From NCBI GenBank assembly GCA_028288395.1, contig JAQBNV010000507.1:1-5565 (forward strand): 5,565 nucleotides of DNA. The letters run 5' to 3'. Position numbers and translations under genes: made by a program. Of this stretch, positions 1 through 5,565 are shown one piece after another (the first letter of the stretch is position 1; every line of letters starts with the position of its first letter). Origin of the DNA: Adhaeribacter sp. GTDB taxonomy: Bacteria; Bacteroidota; Bacteroidia; Cytophagales; Hymenobacteraceae. A model generated the notes under the pieces. It had not been told where the DNA came from. It searched no databases and saw only the letters and a program-made list of their open reading frames with translations.

Positions 1-1
1 A

Positions 2-598
2 TTGGGTTTAACCCTGCCGGATAAAGGCCAGATATTAATTAACACCGAAGATATTAAAGACAACGGGCGGTATAAAAGCCATATCGGTTATATGCCGCAG
101 ATTGCCCGTTTCCCCGAAAACCTGACGGTGGCGGAATTATTGCGGATGACGAAAGATATCCGCAAAACCCCTTCTTCTGAAGAAAATTATATTATGCTGT
201 TTAACCTGGAAGCTTTCCGGCATAAAAAATTGAAGAACTTGTCCGGCGGCACGAAACAAAAAGTTAATGCTATCCTGGCTTTTATGTTTGATCCCGCTAT
301 TCTCATTTTTGATGAACCTTCCGTGGGCCTCGACCCGGTTTCACACCTTAAACTGAAAAACCTGATGCGCCAGGAGCGCGAGCGGGGTAAGACCATTTTG
401 TTAACCACCCATATCCTGAGTGAAGTAGAGGAACTGGCCGACGAGATTATTTTCCTGATGGATGGTAAAATTTATTTTAAAGGTTCGGTAGCGGAACTGG
501 TAGAAGCGCAACAGGAAAATAACCTCGAAAGGGCAATAGCCCGCATGCTGTTACATACTGAAAAAAGAAGTAAAAATCTAAAATTAAGCGCGGCATGA
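2..598 (+). CDS. nosF: NosF-type ABC transporter ATP-binding protein, 5'-truncated by the window
   Basis: ATPase subunit of the NosFY(D) ABC complex, which in characterised systems helps mature the copper site of nitrous oxide reductase; it acts at the cytoplasmic face of the inner membrane. The window opens inside the gene: the Walker A loop and the true start lie upstream, and the first visible residues (LGLTLPDKG) are those that normally follow Walker A. Counting from position 2, visible elements are the Q-loop (YMPQ, Gln33), the ABC signature LSGGTKQ (residues 80-86), Walker B AILIFDE (99-105) with the catalytic Glu, the D-loop VGLDP, and the switch His137 in LLTTH. All motifs that can be seen are intact. 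The stop overlaps the start of the next gene by 4 bases (ATGA), so the two are probably translationally coupled. The family assignment rests on the overall NosF-like sequence and the NosY partner; the ABC ATPase identity is certain, the NosF label slightly less so. Confidence 0.88.
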   Translation: MGLTLPDKGQILINTEDIKDNGRYKSHIGYMPQIARFPENLTVAELLRMTKDIRKTPSSEENYIMLFNLEAFRHKKLKNLSGGTKQKVNAILAFMFDPAILIFDEPSVGLDPVSHLKLKNLMRQERERGKTILLTTHILSEVEELADEIIFLMDGKIYFKGSVAELVEAQQENNLERAIARMLLHTEKRSKNLKLSAA

Positions 599-1383
599 AC
601 AGTTTAGGTAAAATTATAAAATATTCTTTTTACGACACCCTGCGGAGCTGGTGGGCTTTGCTGTACGGGTTGTTCTTCCTGATTATAGCGTCTACGCTGC
701 TGTATTTTTCCGGTGATTTTAACAAGGCCATTGTCAGCCTCCTGAATATTGTATTGTTACTGGTGCCGCTGATCAGTACCGTTTTTGGTACCATGTATTC
801 CTATAATTCCCGGGAGTTTACCGAATTATTGCTGGCGCAGCCTTTAAAACGCAACCATATTTTTCTGGGACAATATTTGGGTTTAACCCTGTCGTTGGTA
901 TTAAGCTTAAGCCTGGGACTGGGAATTGCCTTTCTTCTCTTTGCCGGAACTGCTGCTGAAAGTGCCAACTTATTTATGCTAATCCTCTGTGGGTGCCTGC
1001 TTACCGGTATTTTTACTGGCTTGGCATTTTTAATTTCGGTATTATTTGAAGACCGGATAAAAGGCTTTGGCATTGCTATTCTGGTGTGGCTTTTTGCTGC
1101 CGTTATTTACGACGGTTTGTTCCTGGCTTTTCTGGTTGCCTTCAATGATTATCCTTTGGAAAAAGCGACTATTGGTCTTACTATGTTTAACCCTATCGAC
1201 CTCTCCCGCATCATGATCTTACTGCGCCTGGATACCGCTGCCTTGCTGGGCTACACCGGGGCCGTATTTAATAAATTCTTCGGAACCTGGCAGGGAACCA
1301 TGGTGTCCTTTTTCGCGCTGCTGGTGTGGGTTTTGGTACCATTGCTGTTATTCCTGAAAAAAGTACAGCGTAAGGATTTTTAA
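595..1383 (+). CDS. nosY: NosY-type ABC transporter permease
   Basis: Membrane subunit of the nitrous-oxide-reductase maturation ABC transporter, partner of the ATPase whose stop it overlaps at ATGA. The 262-residue protein has about six hydrophobic helices (roughly residues 20-38, 46-68, 92-117, 124-149, 157-184 and 235-256), the layout of ABC-2-type permeases. The segment after helix 2 (SREFTELLLAQPLKR, about 72-86) fits the conserved cytoplasmic loop of this family that contacts the ATPase. The stretch NPIDLSRI (199-206), followed by LLGYTGAVF (217-225), resembles NosY sequences and separates it from generic ABC-2 permeases. Length is close to the usual 260-280 residues. The ATG start is fixed by the overlap with nosF. 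No nosZ, nosD or nosL is in the window; they would be expected upstream. Confidence 0.87.
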   Translation: MNSLGKIIKYSFYDTLRSWWALLYGLFFLIIASTLLYFSGDFNKAIVSLLNIVLLLVPLISTVFGTMYSYNSREFTELLLAQPLKRNHIFLGQYLGLTLSLVLSLSLGLGIAFLLFAGTAAESANLFMLILCGCLLTGIFTGLAFLISVLFEDRIKGFGIAILVWLFAAVIYDGLFLAFLVAFNDYPLEKATIGLTMFNPIDLSRIMILLRLDTAALLGYTGAVFNKFFGTWQGTMVSFFALLVWVLVPLLLFLKKVQRKDF

Positions 1384-1648
1384 AATAATAAGCCAATAGC
1401 CCTCGGACTGGCTGGAAATAAATAGGTAGTAAAGAACCGTTGCCCGCTACGCTAAAAAGCAAGAGCAATGGGAATTTAAAGCAGGAGATTTATTTAGAGA
1501 AGGAAGTTATTTAGAATATTCAATTTTAAATTAAATCCCATGAAAAAAGGATTTGTTATATTGGGTAGTCCATTATAGGCCGCTTGTTGCGATAATGCTA
1601 AAAATTTTGCCTGAAATACCGCTGTTTCTTTTACCCTAATATTAAACA
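1384..1648 (+). other. AT-rich spacer after nosY, no credible gene
   Basis: No family-like protein is visible on either strand. The only tidy + strand reading frame is a 12-codon one at 1540-1578 (MKKGFVILGSPL then TAG), too short to call. An imperfect inverted repeat (AGCCA at 1391-1395 and TGGCT at 1409-1413) sits just after the nosY stop but has no T-tract, so I do not call it a terminator. No FNR-type box or clear Bacteroidota -7 element (TAnnTTTG) was found; TATATTGG at 1557-1564 is a partial match without a suitable upstream TTG. Confidence 0.5.
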
Positions 1649-2894
1649 TTGATAAAGAGTTGGCTGAAAGTAGCGCTGCTGAATTTCCTGGTAATTGCAT
1701 TGCTGGGTGTGTTTCTGCGGTGGTTTATGGTTTCGCCGCCGGCAGGTTTTAACTACAAGAACCTGCTGCACGCCCATTTGCACGCAGCTATTTTGGAGTG
1801 GCTTTTTTGTAGCCTTGCTGGGCGCTTACTTACCGGAAAATTTAAGGCAAAAAAAGAGTTACACGTGGCAGTTTTGGCTCGGACAGATAATGGTGCTGGG
1901 CATGCTGGCGAGTTTTCCGGTCCAAGGCTATGGGCAATATTCCATTGTTTTTTCTACCCTGCATATTTTTATCAGCTATTGGTTTATTTACCAGTTTCAG
2001 GCCGATGCCCGGCATACTAACCAGAATAAAAGCGTCCATGAAATTTCTTTCCGTTTTATTAAAGCGGCCTTGTTTTTCTTGGCCATTTCTACGCTTGGTC
2101 CCTGGAGTTTGGGTCCTATTATGGCCACGGGGGGCAGCAACATCCAACTTTATTACAACGCCATATATTTTTACCTGCACTTCCAGTACAATGGCTGGCT
2201 AAGTTTTGCTGCACTGGGTTTGTTGTTCTGGATCCTGGAAAAAAACAGAGTTGATTTAAACCAAAAGCATGCGCAGTGGATATTTCGAATATTTTTCTGG
2301 TCGTGCCCGCTGGGCTTTCTGCTTTCCATTCTCTGGATTAAGCCGCCCTCCATCATCTATTACCTGGCCGGATTAGCTGCCTTAGCTCAAATAGTTGGGC
2401 TGGTTTTATTTTTGCGTCTGCTTTTCCGGCACCGAAAGTCAGTAGCCGGGCTTTTTACCGGCTGGGGTAGTATCCTTTTTTCTTTATCGTTGGTAGCTTT
2501 TACTTTAAAAATAATCATGCAATTAGTGTCAGCCGTTCCGTTAATGGCCGACCTAGCTTATTCGGTTCGCAATTTTATTATTGGCTACCTGCACCTGGTA
2601 TTAATTGGCTTTATCAGTCTCTTTTTATTTTCTTTTTTTATACAGCAAGGCAGATTCAATGCTACCCGTAAAAGCAGTCGCTGGGGATTAGGTATTTTTA
2701 TTTCCGGCTTTTTCCTCAGCGAAATATTAATATTTGCGCAGGGCTTATTTTTCTGGCTGGGCTGGGGGATGGTACCGGAATATTTTAGGTTATTGTTTTT
2801 GGTTAGTACTTTACTGCCGGTCGGGTTGTTTTTATTTTTGCTTGGGCAACAAGAACAAACATTTGTACAAAAAAATAAATCCAGCGCAGCCTAA
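1649..2894 (+). pseudogene. 12-helix histidine-bearing membrane protein (heme-copper-oxidase-like), frameshifted
   Basis: The N-terminus is read in one frame from a TTG at 1649 (an in-frame TAA at 1643-1645 excludes an earlier start) through ...LHAAILEW. The rest is read in the +1 frame from about 1803 to the TAA at 2892-2894. The junction falls on six T (1803-1808); dropping one T gives W-L-F-V-A-L-L-G-A-Y across the break and a continuous 414-residue protein. In that numbering there are about 12 helices: 6-28, 39-62, 74-95, 97-116, 135-157, 168-195, 209-230, 234-260, 270-294, 306-333, 345-370 and 378-401. Histidines sit in helix 2 (HAHLH, 41-45), helix 4 (H105), helix 6 (YLHFQYNGW, H177) and helix 10 (GYLHLVLIGF, H315). 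Twelve helices with His in helices 2, 6 and 10 recall heme-copper oxidase subunit I, but the usual His-His pair of helix 7 is absent. Function is unknown; a redox or NO-related role is inferred only from its neighbours. The break may be a sequencing error, a recent mutation or, less likely, recoding. Confidence 0.7.
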
Positions 2895-2964
2895 AATTTG
2901 GTTTAAAATATTCCTGCCGACTCATCAGGGCGGTTAAAGCCGTAGCCAATATGTCCTTTTTTTT

Positions 2965-2985
2965 ATGCAGGGAAAATAGCTGCAT
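2965..2985. repeat. Small inverted repeat ATGCAG-N9-CTGCAT
   Basis: A perfect 6-bp stem with a 9-base loop lies 70 bases after the stop of the 12-helix protein. A T8 run precedes it on the + strand, and no T-tract follows on either strand, so it is not a typical intrinsic terminator. It may be incidental or part of a factor-dependent 3' end. Confidence 0.3.
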
Positions 2986-3468
2986 GAATCAAAAGAGCTT
3001 TATTATTTTACCAATCCAATCTTTCTAAGTAAGAAAAGGCTGGCTTTTAATCCGAAAACTTTTTAGGGTATTTTTGCCGGAATATTAAAGGTGTTCAACG
3101 CAGCGGCTTGGGTATTAATGCCATCTATTTCACAAACGTTTTCCTTTTAATACAATTAATAAAGCCGGTGTAGCCCTAAAGTGTTTTTTTAACATGCCCT
3201 TCCTTCAGCCTCTTAGTCGTAATGCGGCGATTTTCGGAATTTTGGTTAGTAATGTAGCGGGCTTGTCATCGATTAAATGTAGTTGTTCAGGTATATTCAT
3301 TATTATTTCATTTTGAATAAAATGGTTTTAGAAAATTTACATTCTCTTCTACATCCCATTTTCTCTTGAGTTTAAAAACGTTAGACAGCTTCTCTGTATA
3401 ATAGGAGTGGATATCCAACCTAAATCTTTCTCTAAGGTATTTGCTGTAAAATTATAATAGCTGCCAGG

Positions 3469-3482
3469 TTGATAACTATCAC
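3469..3482. promoter_or_regulatory. FNR/NNR-type (Crp/Fnr family) binding site
   Basis: TTGATAACTATCAC matches the FNR/DNR/NNR consensus TTGAT-N4-ATCAA at 9 of 10 defined positions. It lies 183 bases upstream of the ric ATG. If it works as a class II activator site at about -41.5, transcription would start near 3517 and leave a leader of roughly 150 bases. Such boxes control denitrification and NO-detoxification genes in many bacteria, which fits the downstream repair operon. A clear TAnnTTTG -7 element is not seen at the predicted spacing (only a weak TAATTC at 3508-3513). Confidence 0.6.
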
Positions 3483-3483
3483 A

Positions 3484-3505
3484 AATCATGATGATTATAG
3501 TCATC
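3484..3505. promoter_or_regulatory. Two overlapping palindromes, possible operator
   Basis: AATCATGATGATT (3484-3496) is a perfect palindrome around a central G. GATGATTATAGTCATC (3490-3505) is a 16-bp palindrome with 7 of 8 pairs matching. They overlap, and the first begins one base after the FNR-like box, so they fall where the core promoter would lie. A repressor or second activator site is possible. I cannot match it to a named regulator. Confidence 0.35.
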
Positions 3506-3535
3506 TGTAATTCAAAAGCAGGGTTATACCTTTAA

Positions 3536-3601
3536 ACTATAAAAAGCAAAGATATACTGGCAAATAATAAAAGATAAAAAGGTATTTATATTTTTTATAG
3601 T
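3536..3601. repeat. 10-bp inverted repeat flanking the AT-rich leader
   Basis: ACTATAAAAA (3536-3545) and TTTTTATAGT (3592-3601) are perfect reverse complements separated by 46 bases. They lie in the predicted untranslated leader of ric and could close a long stem-loop in the transcript. The arms are AT-only apart from one pair and the whole stretch is AT-rich, so chance is a serious alternative. Confidence 0.3.
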
Positions 3602-3652
3602 ATAAAATATATAGTTGTCTTTAAATAGGTGCTAAATAAATGTGTTAAAATT

Positions 3653-3659
3653 AAAAGGA
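3653..3659 (+). promoter_or_regulatory. Ribosome binding site deciding the ric start
   Basis: AAAAGGA ends 6 bases before the ATG at 3666, a good Shine-Dalgarno position. It lies inside the frame that would open at the GTG at 3642, so it favours the ATG over the longer GTG version. Confidence 0.5.
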
Positions 3660-3665
3660 TACCCT

Positions 3666-4616
3666 ATGGAAACGATTGAATTTTTAGATGTAACCGTAAT
3701 AGAACCCCGTCTGAAACACCCCACTATTTTTAAGAAATTTGATAGCCTAGCGGCTGGTAAAGAATTAGTGCTCTACAACGACCATGATCCTAAACCCCTT
3801 TATTATCAATTATTAGGAGAACGTGGTAATATTTTTAAATGGGAATATTTGTTGCAGGGTCCTGAGAATTGGGAAGTGCGCATAACCAAACTTATTCCTG
3901 AGGAAGGCGAAACCATAGGCGAACTGGTTACGAAAGATTACCGGAAAGCCGAGGTATTTAAAAAATTTGGCCTTGATTTCTGCTGCGGCGGGAAAAAATC
4001 GGTGGCCCGGACTTGCGCCGAAAAGGGCATTAACCCGGCCCAGGTAGAACAGGAACTGAATGAACTGACAGATACTCCGGTAACCCGCGCCCTGAATTTT
4101 AACGCCTGGGATTTAAGCTTTCTGGCCGACTATATTGAAAATACCCACCATACCTATGTGCGTGAAGCCTTGCCAGCCTTAACGGAATATACCACAAAAA
4201 TTGCCGGGGTACACGGCGAGAACCATCCGGAACTTAAAGAAATTGCCCGCCACTTTGCCGCCGTAGCCAGCGAGCTAAATGCCCACATGCCCAAAGAAGA
4301 ACGCATTTTATTTCCGTACATCCGGCGGTTAAATGAGGCCGATAAGGCTGGTATATCTGTAGTAAAACCAGGATTTGGCAGCATCCAGAACCCAATAAAC
4401 ATGATGGAGATGGAGCACGAAGCGGCCGGCAATTCGATGGAGGCTATCCGGGAACTGAGTAATAACTATGTGGTGCCCGCTGATGGCTGCACCACTTACC
4501 GCCTGGCTTTTGCCAAATTGCAGGAATTTGAGAGCGATTTATTCCAACACATACACCTGGAAAATAATATTTTGTTTCCAAAAGCCGTGAAACTGGAGGA
4601 GAAGGTGCTCTCTTAG
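3666..4616 (+). CDS. ric: Iron-sulfur cluster repair di-iron protein (Ric/YtfE/ScdA) with N-terminal DUF2249 domain
   Basis: Cytoplasmic di-iron protein expected to repair Fe-S clusters damaged by NO or oxidative stress. The 316-residue product has three domains. Residues about 5-77 form a DUF2249 domain (LDVTVIEPR, YNDHDPKPLYYQL, FKWEYLLQGPENW). Residues about 83-135 are the ScdA_N/DUF542 domain with the hallmark DFCCGG (Cys106, Cys107) and Cys117. Residues about 150-310 are the hemerythrin-like domain. By alignment from memory to E. coli YtfE, all six iron ligands are present: His162, His207, Glu211 (HMPKE), His251 (MEMEHEAAG), His295 and Glu299 (HIHLE). Classic Ric proteins are about 220-240 residues; the extra length is the DUF2249 fusion. 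I chose the ATG at 3666, with AAAAGGA before it, over a GTG at 3642 that would add eight residues. It is the first gene of an apparent operon, 47 bases from the next, with an FNR-like box upstream. Confidence 0.93.
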   Translation: METIEFLDVTVIEPRLKHPTIFKKFDSLAAGKELVLYNDHDPKPLYYQLLGERGNIFKWEYLLQGPENWEVRITKLIPEEGETIGELVTKDYRKAEVFKKFGLDFCCGGKKSVARTCAEKGINPAQVEQELNELTDTPVTRALNFNAWDLSFLADYIENTHHTYVREALPALTEYTTKIAGVHGENHPELKEIARHFAAVASELNAHMPKEERILFPYIRRLNEADKAGISVVKPGFGSIQNPINMMEMEHEAAGNSMEAIRELSNNYVVPADGCTTYRLAFAKLQEFESDLFQHIHLENNILFPKAVKLEEKVLS

Positions 4617-4663
4617 CCTTGACATATAATTTTTCTTTTTCTGGCAGCTAAATTTTAAAAATT

Positions 4664-5158
4664 ATGGAACTGAACGTACAAACGCCGAAAAAGAGGCCGG
4701 CATTAATGGTGCTGTCGCGGGAACATCATTTTGAACTGCTCTTTGCCTGGAAAATAAGGCAGGGGCTGGTCCGGAAAGTAGATAGCCATATTATTCAGGA
4801 TTATGTACGCTATTTCTGGGACCAACGATTAGAAAGCCACCTGGAAAAAGAAGAGAAAATTGTGGTACAAGTTTTATCCGAAGCAGATCCCATGCGATTC
4901 AGGTTGCAGCAGGACCATGACCTGATTCGCAGCCTGGTTCAGTGCCTGAGCTGGGAACGGGGAAAGACGGAATATTTGCTTGATACCCTACAACATCTGA
5001 TAAGAGAATACGTCCGGTTTGAGGAGCGGGTATTTTTCCCGTACCTCGAACAGGTTGCTACTCCCGGCCAGTTGTTACTTATGGGTTTAGAAATAGAAAA
5101 GCACGGATTACCGCCTACCGATGATTTTGTGCCGGCTTTCTGGTTTAGCGGAAGGTAA
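4664..5158 (+). CDS. Small hemerythrin-domain protein with a substituted iron ligand
   Basis: A 164-residue soluble protein of the hemerythrin HHE type, as often found beside ric or NO-related genes in Bacteroidota. Four helices are suggested: LSREHHFELLFAWKIRQGL (17-35, His21 and His22), about 43-70 with HLEKE (His59, Glu63), about 80-98 with QDHD (His85), and about 103-128 with YVRFEER. The last motif is normally HxRFEER in relatives I remember, so Tyr116 stands where an iron-ligand His is expected, while Glu120 is kept. The C-terminal DDFVPAFW matches the aromatic tail common to this subfamily. The ATG at 4664 follows an A/T-rich stretch without a Shine-Dalgarno, usual in this phylum. It lies 47 bases after ric and 19 bases before the next gene, so co-transcription is likely. 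Oxygen, NO or iron sensing or storage is possible; the specific role is unknown. Confidence 0.85.
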   Translation: MELNVQTPKKRPALMVLSREHHFELLFAWKIRQGLVRKVDSHIIQDYVRYFWDQRLESHLEKEEKIVVQVLSEADPMRFRLQQDHDLIRSLVQCLSWERGKTEYLLDTLQHLIREYVRFEERVFFPYLEQVATPGQLLLMGLEIEKHGLPPTDDFVPAFWFSGR

Positions 5159-5177
5159 AATAAAAAATCAAAAGAAG

Positions 5178-5565
5178 ATGAATAACACCGGACCAGAATT
5201 TATAATCAGCGCTAACACCCGGATATCTACTTTAATTAAGGCCGACCCAGCCGTTATTGAAGTGATAGCTTCTATTAATAAGCACTTTCAAAAGCTCCGG
5301 AATCCCTTATTGCGCAAAGTGCTGGCATCGCGTATTACCATCGCCGAGGCCGCCCGGATTGGTGGTACGGAGGTAGAAGTGTTTTTCGAAAAATTAAAAA
5401 TTTTAGGTTTTGTTTCTGATAGGGCAGACGTGGCGACCAGTATACCGGCGGCCACTCCCCAGCCCGATCTACCACCCGTGGGGCTTACCTTAGATGTGCG
5501 GAAAACTTTGCAGCAAGGGCACGATCCATTTAAGGAAATAATGGCGGCTGCCGAAACACTCCCCC
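5178..5565 (+). CDS. DUF1858 plus DUF2249 domain protein, 3'-truncated by the window
   Basis: An open frame from the ATG at 5178 to the window end gives 129 residues with no stop, beginning MNNTGPEFIISANTRISTLI. Residues about 8-78 look like a DUF1858-type domain (FIISANTRISTLIKADPAV, then a helix-rich part ending in KLKILGF). A Pro/Ala-rich linker (about 82-101) leads to LTLDVRKTLQQGHDPFKEIM (about 103-122), which fits the start of a DUF2249 domain with its LDVR opening. The remainder lies beyond the window. Purine-rich AAAGAAG directly precedes the ATG; the gap to the previous stop is 19 bases, so it belongs to the ric operon. DUF2249 proteins are small and probably ligand-binding or partner-binding, and commonly neighbour denitrification and NO-stress genes; no reaction is known. 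Domain names are from memory of family patterns. Confidence 0.8.
   Translation, partial: MNNTGPEFIISANTRISTLIKADPAVIEVIASINKHFQKLRNPLLRKVLASRITIAEAARIGGTEVEVFFEKLKILGFVSDRADVATSIPAATPQPDLPPVGLTLDVRKTLQQGHDPFKEIMAAAETLP

Larger units (their letters stand above)
2895..3665 (+). other. Long AT-rich intergenic region with a regulatory 3' part
   Basis: About 770 bases without a credible gene on either strand: only short frames with no family resemblance, such as 25 codons from the ATG at 2951. The first part holds a T8 run (2957-2964) and a small hairpin (2965-2985). The middle (about 3050-3460) shows nothing I can name. The last 200 bases hold an FNR/NNR-like box, overlapping palindromes and an inverted repeat, and become almost pure A/T around 3581-3615. 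The long spacer suggests that a separate transcription unit begins before ric. Confidence 0.6.

Noticed and set aside
587..598. NosF and the 12-helix protein both end in SAA, faintly like a degradation tag
   Set aside because: Three shared small residues in two proteins are easily coincidental, and known ClpXP tags end in LAA after a defined context.
1391..1413. Possible terminator hairpin after nosY (AGCCA / TGGCT)
   Set aside because: Only five pairs, a long imperfect loop and no T-tract follow.
1695..1802. Alternative ATG start at 1695 for the downstream part of the 12-helix protein
   Set aside because: The residues it adds (MHCWVCFCGG and following) are Cys/Arg-rich and unlike a membrane helix, whereas the overlapping frame encodes a sensible helix and the HAHLH motif. 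The open stretch there is out-of-frame noise upstream of the frameshift.
1842..2180. Open frame of 112 codons on the minus strand
   Set aside because: It lies antisense to the membrane protein, has no family resemblance and is explained by the composition of the + strand gene.
3034..3048. AAAAG-GCTGG-CTTTT hairpin after the 12-helix gene
   Set aside because: The stem is mostly A-T, five pairs long, about 140 bases past the stop, and is followed by only a short run of T; too weak to call a terminator.
3642..3665. GTG start giving an eight-residue longer Ric
   Set aside because: The extra residues (MLKLKGYP) overlap a good AAAAGGA ribosome binding site placed 6 bases before the ATG at 3666, and the DUF2249 domain starts just after that ATG.
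4154..4432. Open frame of 92 codons on the minus strand within ric
   Set aside because: Shadow of the well-supported ric coding sequence; no recognisable domain.
4619..4633. TTGACA directly followed by TATAAT in the gap between ric and the hemerythrin gene
   Set aside because: The two hexamers abut with no spacer, so they cannot act as a -35/-10 pair, and Bacteroidota use a different -33/-7 consensus. Chance in an AT-rich gap is likelier.
1..5565. CRISPR arrays, tRNA or rRNA genes, insertion sequences, attachment sites
   Set aside because: No regularly spaced repeats, cloverleaf-like sequences, transposase fragments or terminal inverted repeats with target duplications were seen on reading both strands.

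Overview
The window reads as part of a denitrification and nitrosative-stress region from a Bacteroidota bacterium, probably of the Cytophagales (Hymenobacteraceae-like). This placement is inference. It rests on moderate GC coding regions set between very AT-rich spacers, the near absence of Shine-Dalgarno sequences, and the family mix: a NosF/NosY pair next to a DUF2249-DUF542-hemerythrin repair protein, a small hemerythrin and a DUF1858/DUF2249 protein. All recognisable genes lie on the + strand.

Layout. (1) Positions 1-1383 hold the 3' part of nosF, the ABC ATPase of the nitrous-oxide-reductase copper-site maturation transporter. It overlaps nosY, the six-helix permease, by 4 bases (ATGA). 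(2) A 265-bp spacer with no credible gene follows. (3) Positions 1649-2894 encode a 12-helix, histidine-bearing membrane protein that looks like a distant relative of heme-copper oxidase subunit I. Its reading frame is broken once, at a run of six T near 1803-1808; removing one T restores a clean 414-residue protein. (4) A long AT-rich spacer (2895-3665) has no credible gene. Near its 3' end it carries an FNR/NNR-type box (TTGAT-N4-ATCAC), two overlapping palindromes and a 10-bp inverted repeat. (5) Positions 3666-5565 hold three closely spaced genes: a fused DUF2249-Ric iron-sulfur-cluster repair protein, a small hemerythrin-domain protein with an apparent His-to-Tyr change at an iron-ligand position, and the 5' part of a DUF1858-DUF2249 protein that runs off the window.

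How it fits together. NosF and NosY serve N2O reduction, the last step of denitrification. Ric repairs Fe-S clusters damaged by NO or oxidants. The following hemerythrin and DUF2249 proteins are family members that often travel with NO reductase and Crp/Fnr-type control, although their exact roles are unknown. The FNR/NNR-like box upstream of ric fits induction of the repair operon at low oxygen or in the presence of NO. The most useful points to check are the frameshifted 12-helix protein, the regulatory cluster at 3469-3505, the three-domain Ric fusion and the Tyr116 substitution.
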